A stretch of 64,000 bases of DNA from Maricaulis sp. Its GTDB lineage: Bacteria; Pseudomonadota; Alphaproteobacteria; Caulobacterales; Maricaulaceae. The translations under genes and the position numbers were made by a program. The stretch is taken from positions 279,537 to 343,536 of the forward strand of contig NZ_JASBRI010000022.1 in NCBI RefSeq assembly GCF_030149515.1, written 5' to 3'. The notes under the pieces were generated by a model. That model ran no database searches. It was not told the origin of the DNA and saw only the letters and a program-made list of their open reading frames with translations. This document shows positions 37,350 through 47,294 of the stretch, one piece after another (position 1 is the stretch's first letter; each line of letters starts with the position of its first letter).

Positions 37350-37775
37350 TCAGTTCACGGCGCGCTTGTCGCGCGGAATCATCAGTTTCAGGCCCGACCA
37401 GACATCATCGACGGCACAGACCTTCACATCGACCAGATCGATCGGCAGGGCGACCTCGCGAATAACGTCCTCGGTCATGTCGATCGGCACTCTCGACGCC
37501 TTCTTGGGCCAGGAAACCCAGATCATGCCGGCCGGGTGGATCGCGGCCCGCAGGCGCGGCAGGTCGGTCTCGAAGTCCGCGCGCACCTTGGTGAAGTAGT
37601 GCACGAAATCGAGTGCGTCGCCGGGTTCGGCCGTCTCCTGGGCGCTGGTGAACACCGCGGCCGAGCGCAGGTCGTCAAGTTCCGCCGGCAAGCCGAGAAA
37701 CGCCACCGCCTGCCCGTCCTTCAGACCGAGCTTCCTGGGCAGGGGCGTCCCCGAATATCCGGCGGTTGCGGCCAT
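37350..37775 (-). CDS. DUF3052 protein inside the sdh operon
   Basis: 141 residues matching DUF3052: [26 protein letters not shown] at the start, [20 protein letters not shown] and [28 protein letters not shown] in the core. Function unknown. It starts three bases after the sdhA stop and ends 13 bases before the sdhB start, so it must be co-transcribed with the complex II genes. sdhA and sdhB are usually adjacent, so a link to complex II assembly or activity is a fair guess, not shown by sequence. Confidence 0.9.
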   Translation of the reverse strand: MAATAGYSGTPLPRKLGLKDGQAVAFLGLPAELDDLRSAAVFTSAQETAEPGDALDFVHYFTKVRADFETDLPRLRAAIHPAGMIWVSWPKKASRVPIDMTEDVIREVALPIDLVDVKVCAVDDVWSGLKLMIPRDKRAVN

Positions 37776-37778
37776 CGA

Positions 37779-39566
37779 TCAGTACACCCGGGCCTTCGGT
37801 TCGATATACGCGATATCGTTCGACATCGTGTAGGTGTGCACCGGGCGGTAGTCGATCTTCACATTGCCGGCCTCGTCGCACCAGGCGAGGGTGTGCTTCA
37901 TCCATTCCTTGTCGTCGCGATCCGGGAAGTCTTCGCGGGCATGGGCGCCGCGGCTTTCCTCGCGGTTGGCCGCGCCGTTCACCGTCACGGCGGCCTGGGA
38001 GAGGAGATTGTCCAGTTCCAGGGTTTCCATGAGATCGGTATTCCAGATCATGGTGCGGTCGGTCACGGCGATGTCCGGCATGCCGGAATAGACCTGTTTG
38101 ATCGCCTCGACGCCCTCGTTCAGCACCTCGCCGGTGCGGAAGACGGCGCAGTTGTTCTGCATCGAGCGCTGCATCTCCAGGCGCAGCTTCGCCGTCGGCG
38201 TGCCGCCGGAAGCGTTGCGGTACTTGTCCAGGCGGTCCAGCGTATTCTGGCCGTCCGTGGCCTTCAGCTCGGGCTGGCCGGCTCCGGGCTTCACCGTTTC
38301 GCCCACGCGCAGGCCGGCCGCCCGGCCGAATACCACCAGGTCGATCAGCGAGTTGGAGCCCAGGCGGTTGGCGCCGTGCACCGAGACGCAGGCAGCTTCG
38401 CCGACAGCCATCAGACCGGGCACGACCGCATCGGGATCGTCGCCCACCTTGGTGAGGACCTCGCCGTGATAGTTCGTCGGGATGCCGCCCATATTGTAGT
38501 GCACGGTCGGCAGGACCGAGATCGGCTGCTTGGTGACATCCACCCCGGCGAAAATGCGCGCCGATTCCGAGATCCCCGGCAGGCGCTCGGCCAAGATATC
38601 CGGGTCCAGGTGATCGAGGTGAAGGTGGATGTGGTCCTTGCCTGCGCCCACACCGCGGCCCTCGCGAATCTCCATCGTCATCGAGCGCGAGACCACGTCG
38701 CGCGAGGCCAGGTCCTTGGCCGACGGCGCATAGCGTTCCATGAAACGCTCACCCTCGGAATTGGTGAGATAGCCGCCCTCGCCGCGTGCGCCCTCGGTGA
38801 TCAGGCAGCCGGCGCCGTAGATGCCGGTCGGGTGGAATTGCACGAATTCCATGTCCTGCAGCGGCAGGCCGGCGCGCAGCACCATGGCGTTCCCGTCGCC
38901 CGTGCAGGTGTGCGCCGAAGTGGCGGAGAAATAGGCGCGGCCATAACCGCCCGTCGCCAGGATCACGGTCTGGGCGCGAAAACGGTGCAGCGTTCCATCA
39001 TCCAGCTTCCAGGCGGTGATGCCGCGGCAGGCGCCGTCCTCGTCCATGATCAGGTCGAGGGCGAAATACTCGATGAAGAATTCCGTCTCGTTGCGCACGG
39101 ACTGGCCGTAGAGCGTGTGCAGGATGGCGTGGCCGGTCCGGTCGGCGGCCGCACAGGTGCGCTGCACCGGGCCTTCGCCGTAATTGCGGGTCATGCCGCC
39201 GAAGGCGCGCTGATAGATCTTGCCGTCCTCGGTGCGCGAGAAGGGCACGCCCCAATGCTCGAGCTCGTACACGGCGGCCGGAGCATTGCGGCAGAGATAT
39301 TCGATGGAGTCCTGGTCGCCCAGCCAGTCCGACCCTTTCACGGTGTCGTACATATGCCAGCGCCAGTCGTCCTCGCCCATGTTTCCGAGCGAGGCGGAAA
39401 TCCCGCCCTGCGCCGCCACGGTGTGCGAGCGTGTCGGGAAGACCTTGGTGATGCAGGCGGTTTTAAGACCGGCTTGCGAGGCACCGAGTGCGGCACGGAG
39501 GCCCGAGCCGCCGGCGCCGACAACGACCACGTCATAGGTGTGATCGATCCAAGTGTATTCGGCCAT
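37779..39566 (-). CDS. sdhA: Succinate dehydrogenase flavoprotein subunit
   Basis: 595 residues. FAD-binding [21 protein letters not shown], the covalent-flavin histidine in [13 protein letters not shown], the active-site [20 protein letters not shown], and [21 protein letters not shown] are all canonical. It oxidises succinate to fumarate. It starts 15 bases after the sdhD stop, within the same operon. Confidence 0.98.
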   Translation of the reverse strand: MAEYTWIDHTYDVVVVGAGGSGLRAALGASQAGLKTACITKVFPTRSHTVAAQGGISASLGNMGEDDWRWHMYDTVKGSDWLGDQDSIEYLCRNAPAAVYELEHWGVPFSRTEDGKIYQRAFGGMTRNYGEGPVQRTCAAADRTGHAILHTLYGQSVRNETEFFIEYFALDLIMDEDGACRGITAWKLDDGTLHRFRAQTVILATGGYGRAYFSATSAHTCTGDGNAMVLRAGLPLQDMEFVQFHPTGIYGAGCLITEGARGEGGYLTNSEGERFMERYAPSAKDLASRDVVSRSMTMEIREGRGVGAGKDHIHLHLDHLDPDILAERLPGISESARIFAGVDVTKQPISVLPTVHYNMGGIPTNYHGEVLTKVGDDPDAVVPGLMAVGEAACVSVHGANRLGSNSLIDLVVFGRAAGLRVGETVKPGAGQPELKATDGQNTLDRLDKYRNASGGTPTAKLRLEMQRSMQNNCAVFRTGEVLNEGVEAIKQVYSGMPDIAVTDRTMIWNTDLMETLELDNLLSQAAVTVNGAANREESRGAHAREDFPDRDDKEWMKHTLAWCDEAGNVKIDYRPVHTYTMSNDIAYIEPKARVY

Positions 39567-39581
39567 CGTGTTTCGTGTCCG

Positions 39582-39959
39582 TTACAGAGCGAGCTTCAAC
39601 AGGGCGAAGGCGGAAACCAGCCACAGGCCCAGCGCGAGAAACGTGTTGCCCAGCACCAGAACCGTCTTGGTGAAGGGCTTGTGAATATAATCCTCGATCA
39701 CTTCGAGCATGCCCGTGCGCATGTGCGACAGGCCGGCCGTCAGTGTGAGCAGGGTCACGATGGCGCCGGCGGGCGAGGCGAAGAAGGCGCGGGCGAGATC
39801 CGGATCCGGCGCACCGGACATGGCCAGCATCCACACGAAGACCGGTGCCAGGAAAAACAGCGCGATCGCGGAGACGCGGTGGGAAATCCAGTGTTTCGCG
39901 GCATGGCCGGAAGCGCCGAGGCCGCGCACCTTGGCGGCGGGGGTGCGATAATCGGTCAT
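39582..39959 (-). CDS. sdhD: Succinate dehydrogenase membrane anchor SdhD
   Basis: 125 residues with three membrane helices. VRGLGASGHAAKHWISHRVSAIALFFLAPVF is the typical N-terminal part, and the haem-ligand region is SHMRTGMLEVIEDYIHKP. It anchors SdhAB and helps bind haem b and ubiquinone. ATG 39959 is two bases after the sdhC stop. Confidence 0.95.
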   Translation of the reverse strand: MTDYRTPAAKVRGLGASGHAAKHWISHRVSAIALFFLAPVFVWMLAMSGAPDPDLARAFFASPAGAIVTLLTLTAGLSHMRTGMLEVIEDYIHKPFTKTVLVLGNTFLALGLWLVSAFALLKLAL

Positions 39960-39961
39960 GC

Positions 39962-40354
39962 TCACGCTCCCAGGTTCAGCCAGAGAAGGGCGGTGGGAAC
40001 CACCGCACCGATCATGATCAGGATCGAGCGCAGATTGGACCCGTCCGGGTCGTAGCCCTTGCCGAAATCCCACACCAGGTGACGCAGGCCGTTGAGCCAG
40101 TGATAGCTGACCGAATAGGTCAGGCCGATCAGGGCGAAGCGCGTCACCCAGGCCATCCAGCCCTCGAACAGGAAGGCGACCGCGCCCTCCGCGCCGAAGG
40201 CCAGCAGGATCAGCCAGATAGAGATGGCCACGGCGCCGAAATAATTGGCGATACCCGTTGCGCGGTGAAGGATGGACGACGCCATGGTCGCGTGCCAGCG
40301 CCAGACCTGCAGGTGCGGCGACATGGGACGCGGATCAGACCAGTCGGAAGCCAT
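39962..40354 (-). CDS. sdhC: Succinate dehydrogenase cytochrome b556 subunit
   Basis: 130 residues, three membrane helices. RPMSPHLQVWRWHATMASSILHRATGIANYFG is the family signature, and the haem ligand is in SVSYHWLNGLRHLVWDFGKG. First gene of the sdh operon; the ATG at 40354 is chosen because SPHL lies 11 residues after it. A divergent SDR gene starts at 40601, leaving a 246-base region for both promoters. Confidence 0.96.
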   Translation of the reverse strand: MASDWSDPRPMSPHLQVWRWHATMASSILHRATGIANYFGAVAISIWLILLAFGAEGAVAFLFEGWMAWVTRFALIGLTYSVSYHWLNGLRHLVWDFGKGYDPDGSNLRSILIMIGAVVPTALLWLNLGA

Positions 40355-40600
40355 TGGGCAGCCTCTTTCGATTATAATCCGGTGGGCGATAGGTATCCGG
40401 ACGGACCGCCGCCAAGCCCCCGGCGGCGCTGTATGCCTATTTCGGTGCAGCACAATAGGCTCCAAAGTGTCAGGGTCAACGCGGCGCGAAGCGCACCGCT
40501 GACAACATCCCGACAGTTTTGGGGATTTTCTCGGAATCGTTCGCATTGGCGGGCGGATCGGATCGCCCTAACTTCACGGCGAGACACTGGAGAAACCCTC

Positions 40601-41470
40601 ATGCCCCACACCCAACCCGCCGCCCTTGTCACCGGAGCGTCCACCGGTATCGGCCACGCCTGCGCCACGCGCCTCGCCGCGGAAGGCTGGCGCGTCTTCG
40701 CCGGCGTGCGCAAAGCAGAAGACGGCGAGCGCCTGACCGCCGAGCTCGGCGAGGCCGTCACCCCCGTGATCATGGATGTGACGGACACAGACAGCGTCAA
40801 CCGCGCCGCCGGCACGGTGCGCGCCGCACTGGACGGGCAGACCCTCAAGGGCCTCGTCAACAATGCCGGCATCGCCGTGGCCGGACCGCTGCTCCACCTG
40901 CCGCTGGAGGCGTTCCAGAGCCAGATGGATGTCAACGTGACCGGCGTAGTGCGGGTGACCCAGGCCTTCGGCCCGCTCCTCGGCGTCGACGAGGGCCTTG
41001 AGGGCGGACCGGGACGGATCGTCATGATGTCTTCGGTAGCCGGCGAGATGGGCGCACCCTTCCTCGCACCCTATGCTGCCTCCAAGCACGCGCTGGAGGG
41101 CATATCCAAGGCATTGCGGCGCGAGTTGATGCTCTACGGCATCCAGGTTGTGGTCGTCGGACCGGGCGCGGTCGCGACGCCGATCTGGTCCAAGGCCGAG
41201 GACGTCGATCCGGAACCCTATCGCGAGACACGCTTTTACGACGCGCTGCTGCGGATCCGGAACTGGATGGTCAAGAACGGGCCGGAGGGCTTTCCGCCGT
41301 CGAAAATCGCGGACCGGGTCTTCCGCGCGCTGACCGAGCCGAAACCGCGCTTCCGCTATGCCATCGTGCCCCAGCGGCTGGTGAACTGGTCCCTGCCCAA
41401 ACTCCTGCCCGAGCGCATTGTCGACAACATGGTCGCAAAACGGGTGGGGCTGGAGCGCACCTATCGCTGA
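40601..41470 (+). CDS. Short-chain dehydrogenase/reductase
   Basis: 289 residues. Cofactor loop VTGASTGIGHACATRLA, NNAGIA, catalytic serine in MMSSVAGEMG and the Tyr-x3-Lys in YAASKHALEG identify a classical SDR. The extended C-terminus with WMVKNGPEGFPPSKIAD resembles retinol or hydroxysteroid dehydrogenase-like members, substrate unknown. GGAGAAACCCTC before the ATG fixes the start. Single gene, divergent from sdhC. Confidence 0.93.
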   Translation: MPHTQPAALVTGASTGIGHACATRLAAEGWRVFAGVRKAEDGERLTAELGEAVTPVIMDVTDTDSVNRAAGTVRAALDGQTLKGLVNNAGIAVAGPLLHLPLEAFQSQMDVNVTGVVRVTQAFGPLLGVDEGLEGGPGRIVMMSSVAGEMGAPFLAPYAASKHALEGISKALRRELMLYGIQVVVVGPGAVATPIWSKAEDVDPEPYRETRFYDALLRIRNWMVKNGPEGFPPSKIADRVFRALTEPKPRFRYAIVPQRLVNWSLPKLLPERIVDNMVAKRVGLERTYR

Positions 41471-41558
41471 GCGCATCCGCGGCTTGCCCCTCCGGCCCGG
41501 CCGCGCCATCCTGCGCCAAACCGCGCCCGGGCAAGGGCGCGAGACGGGGAGAGATTGC

Positions 41559-43430
41559 ATGACATATCCGGCCTTGCGTGCCGTTCTGACCGGCGCATCC
41601 ATCCTGGTCCTGGCGGCCTGTTCGCAACAACCGGCCGAAGCACCCGGAAATGCGCAACCGCCCGCCGAAACCGCGACAACGGCAGACAGCACCGAGACGG
41701 CCGCGGCCCCGGACAGCGAGACGAGCGCGGCCTTCGCCCAGCTGGTCGAGGATTTCGAAGCCTTCGAACTGGAAACCAGCCCGTCCCGCCGCGCCCGCCA
41801 GGGTGATATCGAGGCGATGAGCCAGTGGCCGGATATCTCGCGCGAGGCCCAGGCGGACCGCACCGGGCGGGAAGCGGCTTTCCTGGAGCGCCTGGAGGCC
41901 ATCGACCGCACGGCGCTGGACCGCAATGACCGCACCTCCTACGACGTGCTGGCCTATATCCTGCGATTTCGCGTGGAGCTGGCGCCCTTCGACACGTCGC
42001 GCACGCCCTTCCTCAACGATAGCGGCTTTTTCACCGGCCCCACCTATGCCGCCTCCTCGACCCGGCCGCGCACTGTCGAGCAGGCCGAGGCCTGGATCGA
42101 ACGCCTGCGCGGCCTGCCGGCCTATTTCGACGCCAATATCGAGTGGATGAACGAAGGACTGGAAGACGGTTTTACACAGCCGCGCCTGATCGCCGAGCTG
42201 GCCGCATCCCAGATCGAATCGCTGAGCGATGCCGACACGCTGACCGGCATTCTCATGGCGCCGATCGAGCAATTGCCGCAGACGATGGACACCGCCGAAC
42301 GCGAGCGCCTGCGCACCGAAACGCAGGCGGCGATCGACGAGGCCGCCCGGCCGGCCTATGAAAACCTGCACGCCTATTTCCGCGACACCTACATCCCGCA
42401 AACCCGCGAAAGCCTGGGCATTTCCGAGGTGCCGCAGGGGCGCGAATTCTACCGGACCCTGGTGCGCTACCACACCACTCTGGATACCTCGCCCGAAGAG
42501 GTCCATCAGCGCGGCCTGGACGAGGTGGCCCGGATCCGCGCCGAAATGGACGATGTCATCGCGCGGTCCGGTTTCGAGGGCACGTTCGAGGAATTCCTCG
42601 CCTTCCTGCGCACCGACGAACAATTCTACGCCGGCACGGCGGAAGAGCTGCTGATGCACGCCGCCTGGATCGCCAAGCGGGCGGACGACCAGATGCCGCG
42701 CTTCTTCGGCCATCTGCCGCGCCTGCCCTATGGCGTGCGGCCGGTGCCCGACACGATGGCCCCGACCTATACGACCGGCCGCTACTGGCCCGGCAACATG
42801 GAGAACGGGGTGGCCGGCGGCTATATGGTCAACACCTACAACCTCTCCCAGCGCCCGCTCTACACCCTGCCGGCCCTGACCGTGCACGAAGCCGTGCCGG
42901 GCCATCATCACCAGGGCGCGATCGCCCAGGAGCTCGAGGACGTCCCGGATTTCCGCCGGAACACCTATATCACCGCCTTCGGCGAGGGCTGGGGCCTTTA
43001 TACCGAATTCCTGGCCATCGACATGGGGCTGTACACCACGCCCTACGAGGAGTTCGGCCGCCTGACCTACGAGATGTGGCGTGCCTGCCGGCTCGTGGTC
43101 GATACGGGCATCCACTACATGGGCTGGACCCGGGAGGAGGCCGAGGCCTGTCTTCTGGAAAACTCCGCCCTGGCCCCGCACAATGTACGCACCGAGGTGC
43201 AGCGCTAGATCTCCTGGCCGGGCCAGGCCCTGGCCTACAAGACCGGCGAGCTGCTGATGCGCGACCTGCGCGCCCGGGCGGAGGAGAGATTGGGCGCCGA
43301 TTTCGATATCCGCGAATTCCACGACGTGCTGCTGCGCGACGGCGCCATGCCGCTTTCCGCGCTGGAGGAAAAGATGCTGGCCTGGATCGAGGATGAAGCA
43401 GCGGCCCTGGCGGAGGGCGAAGGCGAATAG
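41559..43430 (+). pseudogene. DUF885 lipoprotein peptidase with in-frame amber codon
   Basis: A zinc peptidase-like DUF885 gene, lipoprotein signal LAACSQQ (cysteine at about residue 22). The metal motif HEAVPGHH is at residues 443-450 and GEGWGLYTEF follows. At 43206-43208 an in-frame TAG replaces codon 550. The same frame continues without shift: [20 protein letters not shown], then 53 more residues to a TAG at 43428. In this family that site reads R-Y-I-x-W-P-G-Q, so the amber stands where a tyrosine codon (TAC/TAT) is expected. The first 549 residues alone lack the conserved end. Sequencing error, a fresh nonsense mutation, or read-through are all possible. Confidence 0.85.
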
Positions 43431-43463
43431 CGCTTTCCCCCCGGACGCGGTCCGGGGGAAGCG
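43431..43463. terminator. Strong GC hairpin after the DUF885 gene
   Basis: CGCTTTCCCCCCGGAC (43431-43446) pairs with GTCCGGGGGAAGCG (43450-43463) with two bulged bases and a three-base loop. There is no T-run on either side, so it is at best a weak or Rho-assisted terminator, or an mRNA-stabilising hairpin. It starts directly after the distal stop codon, which suggests that the true gene end is at 43430. Confidence 0.45.
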
Positions 43464-43486
43464 TCCAGAACGGATACCCACACTCC

Positions 43487-44116
43487 ATGACCGACCTCCT
43501 CTTCGCCCTTACCGGTTTCCTTGTCGTCATCGGCGCCGGTCTGGGCTTGTGGCGTCTGTGGCCGCACCGGCGCGACGGCAAGGTGCGGATGATCCGGCTG
43601 GGACTGGTACTGACGGCACTGGCAGCGCTGGTGGGCACGCTGCGCTTTGCCGGCGGCCAGGTCGAGGCGCTGTCCGTCTGGCACGGGATCGCCACGGATT
43701 TCGCGGCTGCGGCCGGTCTTGTCCTGATCGCCACGGGGCTGGCGCTGAAAGCCACTGCCGTGAAACTCCCGGCAGGCATCACGCGCTATATCCGCATCGG
43801 CATTCCCGTGATCGTCGCCTTCATGATGGCCTTTCCCGGCCTGGACAGGCTGGCCGGGACACTGCCGGCCGCCGCCGTGCTGGCGGGTCTGGCGGCCAGT
43901 GGCGCCCTGCTGACCCGCCGCCACTGGAGCGCGGGCCTTCTCTGGCTGGCCGGTTTCATCCTGATCGCAGTCGCTTCCCTGGCCATCGGCGCCAGCCGCG
44001 AGGCCACGACGCTGGGCCTGGCCAACTGGCACATCTATCACGCGCTGACGGGTGTCTGGGCGGCCATGACGGGCGAAGCGGCCCGGCGCCTGTTTGCCGC
44101 ACCCGCTCATATTTGA
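43487..44116 (+). CDS. Six-helix membrane protein of unknown function
   Basis: 209 residues, hydrophobic nearly throughout, with about six helices (for example LLFALTGFLVVIGAGLGLW and LVLIATGLAL). Histidines lie near helix ends (WPHRRDG, VWHGIATDF, NWHIYHALTG), so a haem or redox role is conceivable but unsupported. I do not recognise a family. It starts 56 bases after the DUF885 reading frame ends and precedes mtaB by 48 bases. Confidence 0.75.
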   Translation: MTDLLFALTGFLVVIGAGLGLWRLWPHRRDGKVRMIRLGLVLTALAALVGTLRFAGGQVEALSVWHGIATDFAAAAGLVLIATGLALKATAVKLPAGITRYIRIGIPVIVAFMMAFPGLDRLAGTLPAAAVLAGLAASGALLTRRHWSAGLLWLAGFILIAVASLAIGASREATTLGLANWHIYHALTGVWAAMTGEAARRLFAAPAHI

Positions 44117-44164
44117 CCACACAGCTTGACGATCCGGCGCCGCTCAACCACTTATCCGCCCCTC

Positions 44165-45499
44165 ATGAGCGCGCGCGACGACAATCCTGCCGCGTCCGGT
44201 GCCGATACGCCGCCCATGCGTGACGTTCCGGCCGGGGACGGCCTCGACATTCTCACATTCGGCTGCCGCCTGAATGCCTGGGAAAGCGAAGTCATGCGCA
44301 AGCATGCGCGCGAGCAGGGGCTGACCAACACGATCCTTGTGAATACCTGCGCCGTCACCAATGAGGCCGTGCGCCAGGCGCGCCAGCACATCCGCCGCGC
44401 CCGGCGCGAAAATCCCGATGCCAGGATCGTCGTCACCGGCTGTGCCGCCCAGGTGGATCCGGACATGTTCGGCAAGATGGCCGAGGTCGACCGCGTCATC
44501 GGCAATGACGACAAGCTCAAGGCCGGGACCTTCCGCCCGGACAGCCTGCTGGGCGGTACGGAAAAGGTGCGCGTCAACGATATCATGAGCGTCACCGAGA
44601 CGGCGGGCCATCTGGTCGAGGGCATGGAGGGCCGCGCCCGCGCCTATGTCCAGGTGCAGAACGGGTGCGACCACCGCTGCACCTTCTGCATCATCCCCTA
44701 TGGTCGCGGCAATTCACGCTCGGTGCCCGCGGGCGAGGTGGTCGACCAGATCAAGACACTGGTCGATGCCGGCCACAGCGAAGTCGTACTGACCGGGGTG
44801 GACCTGACCTCCTGGGGCGAGGACCTGCCGGGTCATCCGCCGCTGGGCCGCCTGGTCCAGGCGATCCTGAAACACGTGCCCGACCTGCCGCGCCTGCGTC
44901 TCTCCTCGATCGACGCCATCGAGATCGACGAGGCCCTGTTCGAGGCGGTGACCGGGGAGATGCGCATCGCCCCCTATCTGCACCTGTCCCTGCAGGCCGG
45001 CGACGACATGATCCTCAAGCGCATGAAGCGCCGGCATCTGCGCGGCGATGCCATCGCCCTGACGCAGCGGCTGAAGGCGGCACGGCCGGACATCGCCTTC
45101 GGGGCCGACATGATCGCCGGCTTCCCGACCGAGACCGAAGACATGTTCGGGAACTCGATCCGGCTCGTCGACGAATGCCGGCTGGCCTATCTGCACGTCT
45201 TCCCGTTCTCACCGCGTCCCGGCACGCCGGCCGCACGCATGCCCCAGCTCGAGCGCGCGGTGATCAAGGATCGCGCCAACCGGCTGCGCGCCAAGGCGGA
45301 CGAGGCGCTGACCCGGCATCTCGACGGCATGATCGGACGCGTGGGCCAGGCGCTCGTCGAGAAGCCCGGCTTTGCCCGGGCGGGCAATTTCGCCGGCATC
45401 CGCATCCCGCAAGCTGATATCCCGCGCCCCGGCGCCCTTGTCGATATCGATGTGAGCGGGCATGACGGTCGGGAACTTCAAGGGGTTATTGCCGGATGA
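44165..45499 (+). CDS. mtaB: tRNA methylthiotransferase MtaB
   Basis: 444 residues, radical SAM methylthiotransferase converting t6A37 to ms2t6A in tRNA. The N-terminal cluster cysteines are in TFGCRLNAWES, NTCAVT and VTGCAAQ; the radical SAM motif CDHRCTFC is intact; FPFSPRPGTPAARM and the C-terminal TRAM-like region follow. The -QCRLNxxES variant (here GCRLNAWES) favours MtaB over MiaB. ATG 44165 is used though an in-frame ATG at 44216 is possible. It overlaps ftsY by four bases. Confidence 0.95.
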   Translation: MSARDDNPAASGADTPPMRDVPAGDGLDILTFGCRLNAWESEVMRKHAREQGLTNTILVNTCAVTNEAVRQARQHIRRARRENPDARIVVTGCAAQVDPDMFGKMAEVDRVIGNDDKLKAGTFRPDSLLGGTEKVRVNDIMSVTETAGHLVEGMEGRARAYVQVQNGCDHRCTFCIIPYGRGNSRSVPAGEVVDQIKTLVDAGHSEVVLTGVDLTSWGEDLPGHPPLGRLVQAILKHVPDLPRLRLSSIDAIEIDEALFEAVTGEMRIAPYLHLSLQAGDDMILKRMKRRHLRGDAIALTQRLKAARPDIAFGADMIAGFPTETEDMFGNSIRLVDECRLAYLHVFPFSPRPGTPAARMPQLERAVIKDRANRLRAKADEALTRHLDGMIGRVGQALVEKPGFARAGNFAGIRIPQADIPRPGALVDIDVSGHDGRELQGVIAG

Positions 45500-46425
45500 G
45501 CGACAAGCAACCGGGCTTCTTCTCCCGGCTGGCGCAGGGGCTGAAACGCTCCTCCTCCAGGCTGGGCGACAGCGTCAGCGCGATCTTCACGAAGCGCAAG
45601 CTCGATGCGGCCGCGCTGGAAGAACTGGAAGATGCGCTGATCGCCGCCGATCTCGGTGCCGCCGCGGCCATACAGGTCACCGGACGCCTCGCGAAGGACC
45701 GGTTCGACAAGGAAGTCACCGACGAGGAGGTGCGCGGCGCGCTGGCGGACGTGGTGGCGGAGACGCTGAACCCGCTGGAAAAACCGCTCGACCTGACCGG
45801 GGAAAGCCCGCAGGTGGTCGTCTTTGTCGGCGTCAACGGCTCCGGCAAGACCACCACGCTGGGCAAGATTGCCGTCAAGCTGAAGCGCGAGGGCCGCAAC
45901 CCCATCCTCGCCGCCGGCGACACATTCCGCGCCGCTGCCATCGAACAGGTGGCGATCTGGGGCGAGCGCGCGGGCGCGCCGGTGGTCAGGCGCGAAATCG
46001 GGGCGGACGCCGCCGGCCTTGCCTTCGACGCCCTGGAACAGGCCCAGCGCGCAGGACACGACACGGTGCTGATCGACACGGCCGGCCGGCTGCAGAACAA
46101 GGCCGAGCTGATGGACGAGCTCAGAAAGGTGATCCGCGTCATAAGGAAGAAAATGCCCGAGGCGCCGCACCATGTCGTACTGGTGCTGGACGGCACGGTC
46201 GGCTCGAACGCCGTCTCCCAGGCCGAGGCCTTCCTGGAAGCGGCCAATGTGACCGGGGTGGTCATGACCAAGCTGGATGGCACCGCCAAGGGCGGCGCCC
46301 TGGTCCAGGTGGCAGAGAAGTTCCGGCTGCCCATCCACTATATCGGCATCGGTGAAGGCGAAAGCGATCTGCAGCCCTTCTCGGCCCGCGACTTCTCCCG
46401 GGCGCTGGCCGGGCTGGACGGCTAG
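45496..46425 (+). CDS. ftsY: Signal recognition particle receptor FtsY
   Basis: 309 residues. GTPase of the SRP receptor: P-loop VNGSGKTTTLGKIA, AAGDTFRAAAIEQV, DTAGRLQNKAELMDEL, TKLDGTAKGGAL, and the C-terminal YIGIGEGESDLQPF. There is no long acidic N-terminal A domain, as is common in alphaproteobacteria. Translationally coupled to mtaB by ATGA. Confidence 0.97.
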   Translation: MSDKQPGFFSRLAQGLKRSSSRLGDSVSAIFTKRKLDAAALEELEDALIAADLGAAAAIQVTGRLAKDRFDKEVTDEEVRGALADVVAETLNPLEKPLDLTGESPQVVVFVGVNGSGKTTTLGKIAVKLKREGRNPILAAGDTFRAAAIEQVAIWGERAGAPVVRREIGADAAGLAFDALEQAQRAGHDTVLIDTAGRLQNKAELMDELRKVIRVIRKKMPEAPHHVVLVLDGTVGSNAVSQAEAFLEAANVTGVVMTKLDGTAKGGALVQVAEKFRLPIHYIGIGEGESDLQPFSARDFSRALAGLDG

Positions 46426-46428
46426 CGG

Positions 46429-47277
46429 GTGGACGCCGTCACGCTTTCGGCCTCCCTGGCCATGCTCGGTTCAGCGGCGGCACATTCGGGCATGACCCTG
46501 CTGACCAAGCAGGCGGCTGACAAGCTGGTCTTTCGCGGTCTCACGCTGGCCTTCGTCGGCCTGGCTTTTCTGCCATGGCTGCTGACCCAGCCCCTGCCAC
46601 CCTGGGAGGTCTGGCGCTTCCTGCTCGCCGGCTCGGCGGTGATCTGGGCCTATAACATGCTGATGATCGCCGCCTTCCAGGACGGCGACATGAATCTGGC
46701 CTATCCCGTGATGCGCGGCAGCGCCCCGGCCCTGGCCGCCGTCGCGGCCTTCATCTTCCTGCGAGAGACAGTCTCCATCGGCCAGCTGGCCGGACTGGCC
46801 GTCGCCTGCGCCGCCCTGATCGGCTTTGCCTGGCCGGAACGGAATGGCAAACCCAAGCTGAGAATTCTGCTGCTGGCCCTCGCCGCGGCCTCGATGACAG
46901 CGGCGTATACCGTGATCGACGCATCCGGCGTGCGCGAGAGCGGGCGCGTGCTTGTCTATCTGGGCTGGTTCTTCGCCCTGTCGATCGTCACCATCCTGCC
47001 CACCGCGGTTCTCCGCCGCGGCCGGGCGTTCTGGCCGGCGGCCCGGCGCGAGGCCCGCCCCGCGCTGATCTCCACGCTCTTCAACACCTCCACCTACGGG
47101 CTGGCACTCTACGCCTACGCCAATGCCCCCGTGGCGCCGATGGCGGCCCTTCGCGAACTGTCCATCGTCTTCGGGGCGATCCTGGCCGCCCTGGTGCTGA
47201 AGGAACCCTTCGGTTCGCGGCGGACAATGCTTGCAATCTGCCTCGCGGGCGGGCTCGTATTGCTTCAGGTGATGTAA
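46429..47277 (+). CDS. EamA-family transporter
   Basis: 282 residues, ten membrane helices in two EamA repeats (for example LRETVSIGQLAGLAVACAALIGFAWPE and LKEPFGSRRTMLAICLAGGLVLL). Drug/metabolite exporter superfamily; cargo unknown. GTG start at 46429, three bases after the ftsY stop. Same operon direction as mtaB-ftsY and the next gene. Confidence 0.9.
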   Translation: MDAVTLSASLAMLGSAAAHSGMTLLTKQAADKLVFRGLTLAFVGLAFLPWLLTQPLPPWEVWRFLLAGSAVIWAYNMLMIAAFQDGDMNLAYPVMRGSAPALAAVAAFIFLRETVSIGQLAGLAVACAALIGFAWPERNGKPKLRILLLALAAASMTAAYTVIDASGVRESGRVLVYLGWFFALSIVTILPTAVLRRGRAFWPAARREARPALISTLFNTSTYGLALYAYANAPVAPMAALRELSIVFGAILAALVLKEPFGSRRTMLAICLAGGLVLLQVM

Positions 47278-47294
47278 CCGACCGGAGAACCCAA

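Noticed and set aside
37536..40055. Open frame of over 800 codons on the plus strand opposite sdhA and its neighbours
   Set aside because: Antisense shadow of well-conserved sdh genes, His/Gly/Arg-biased with no recognisable motif.
43206..43208. Frameshift as the reason for the DUF885 interruption
   Set aside because: The downstream family motif continues in exactly the same frame, so only the one codon is altered.
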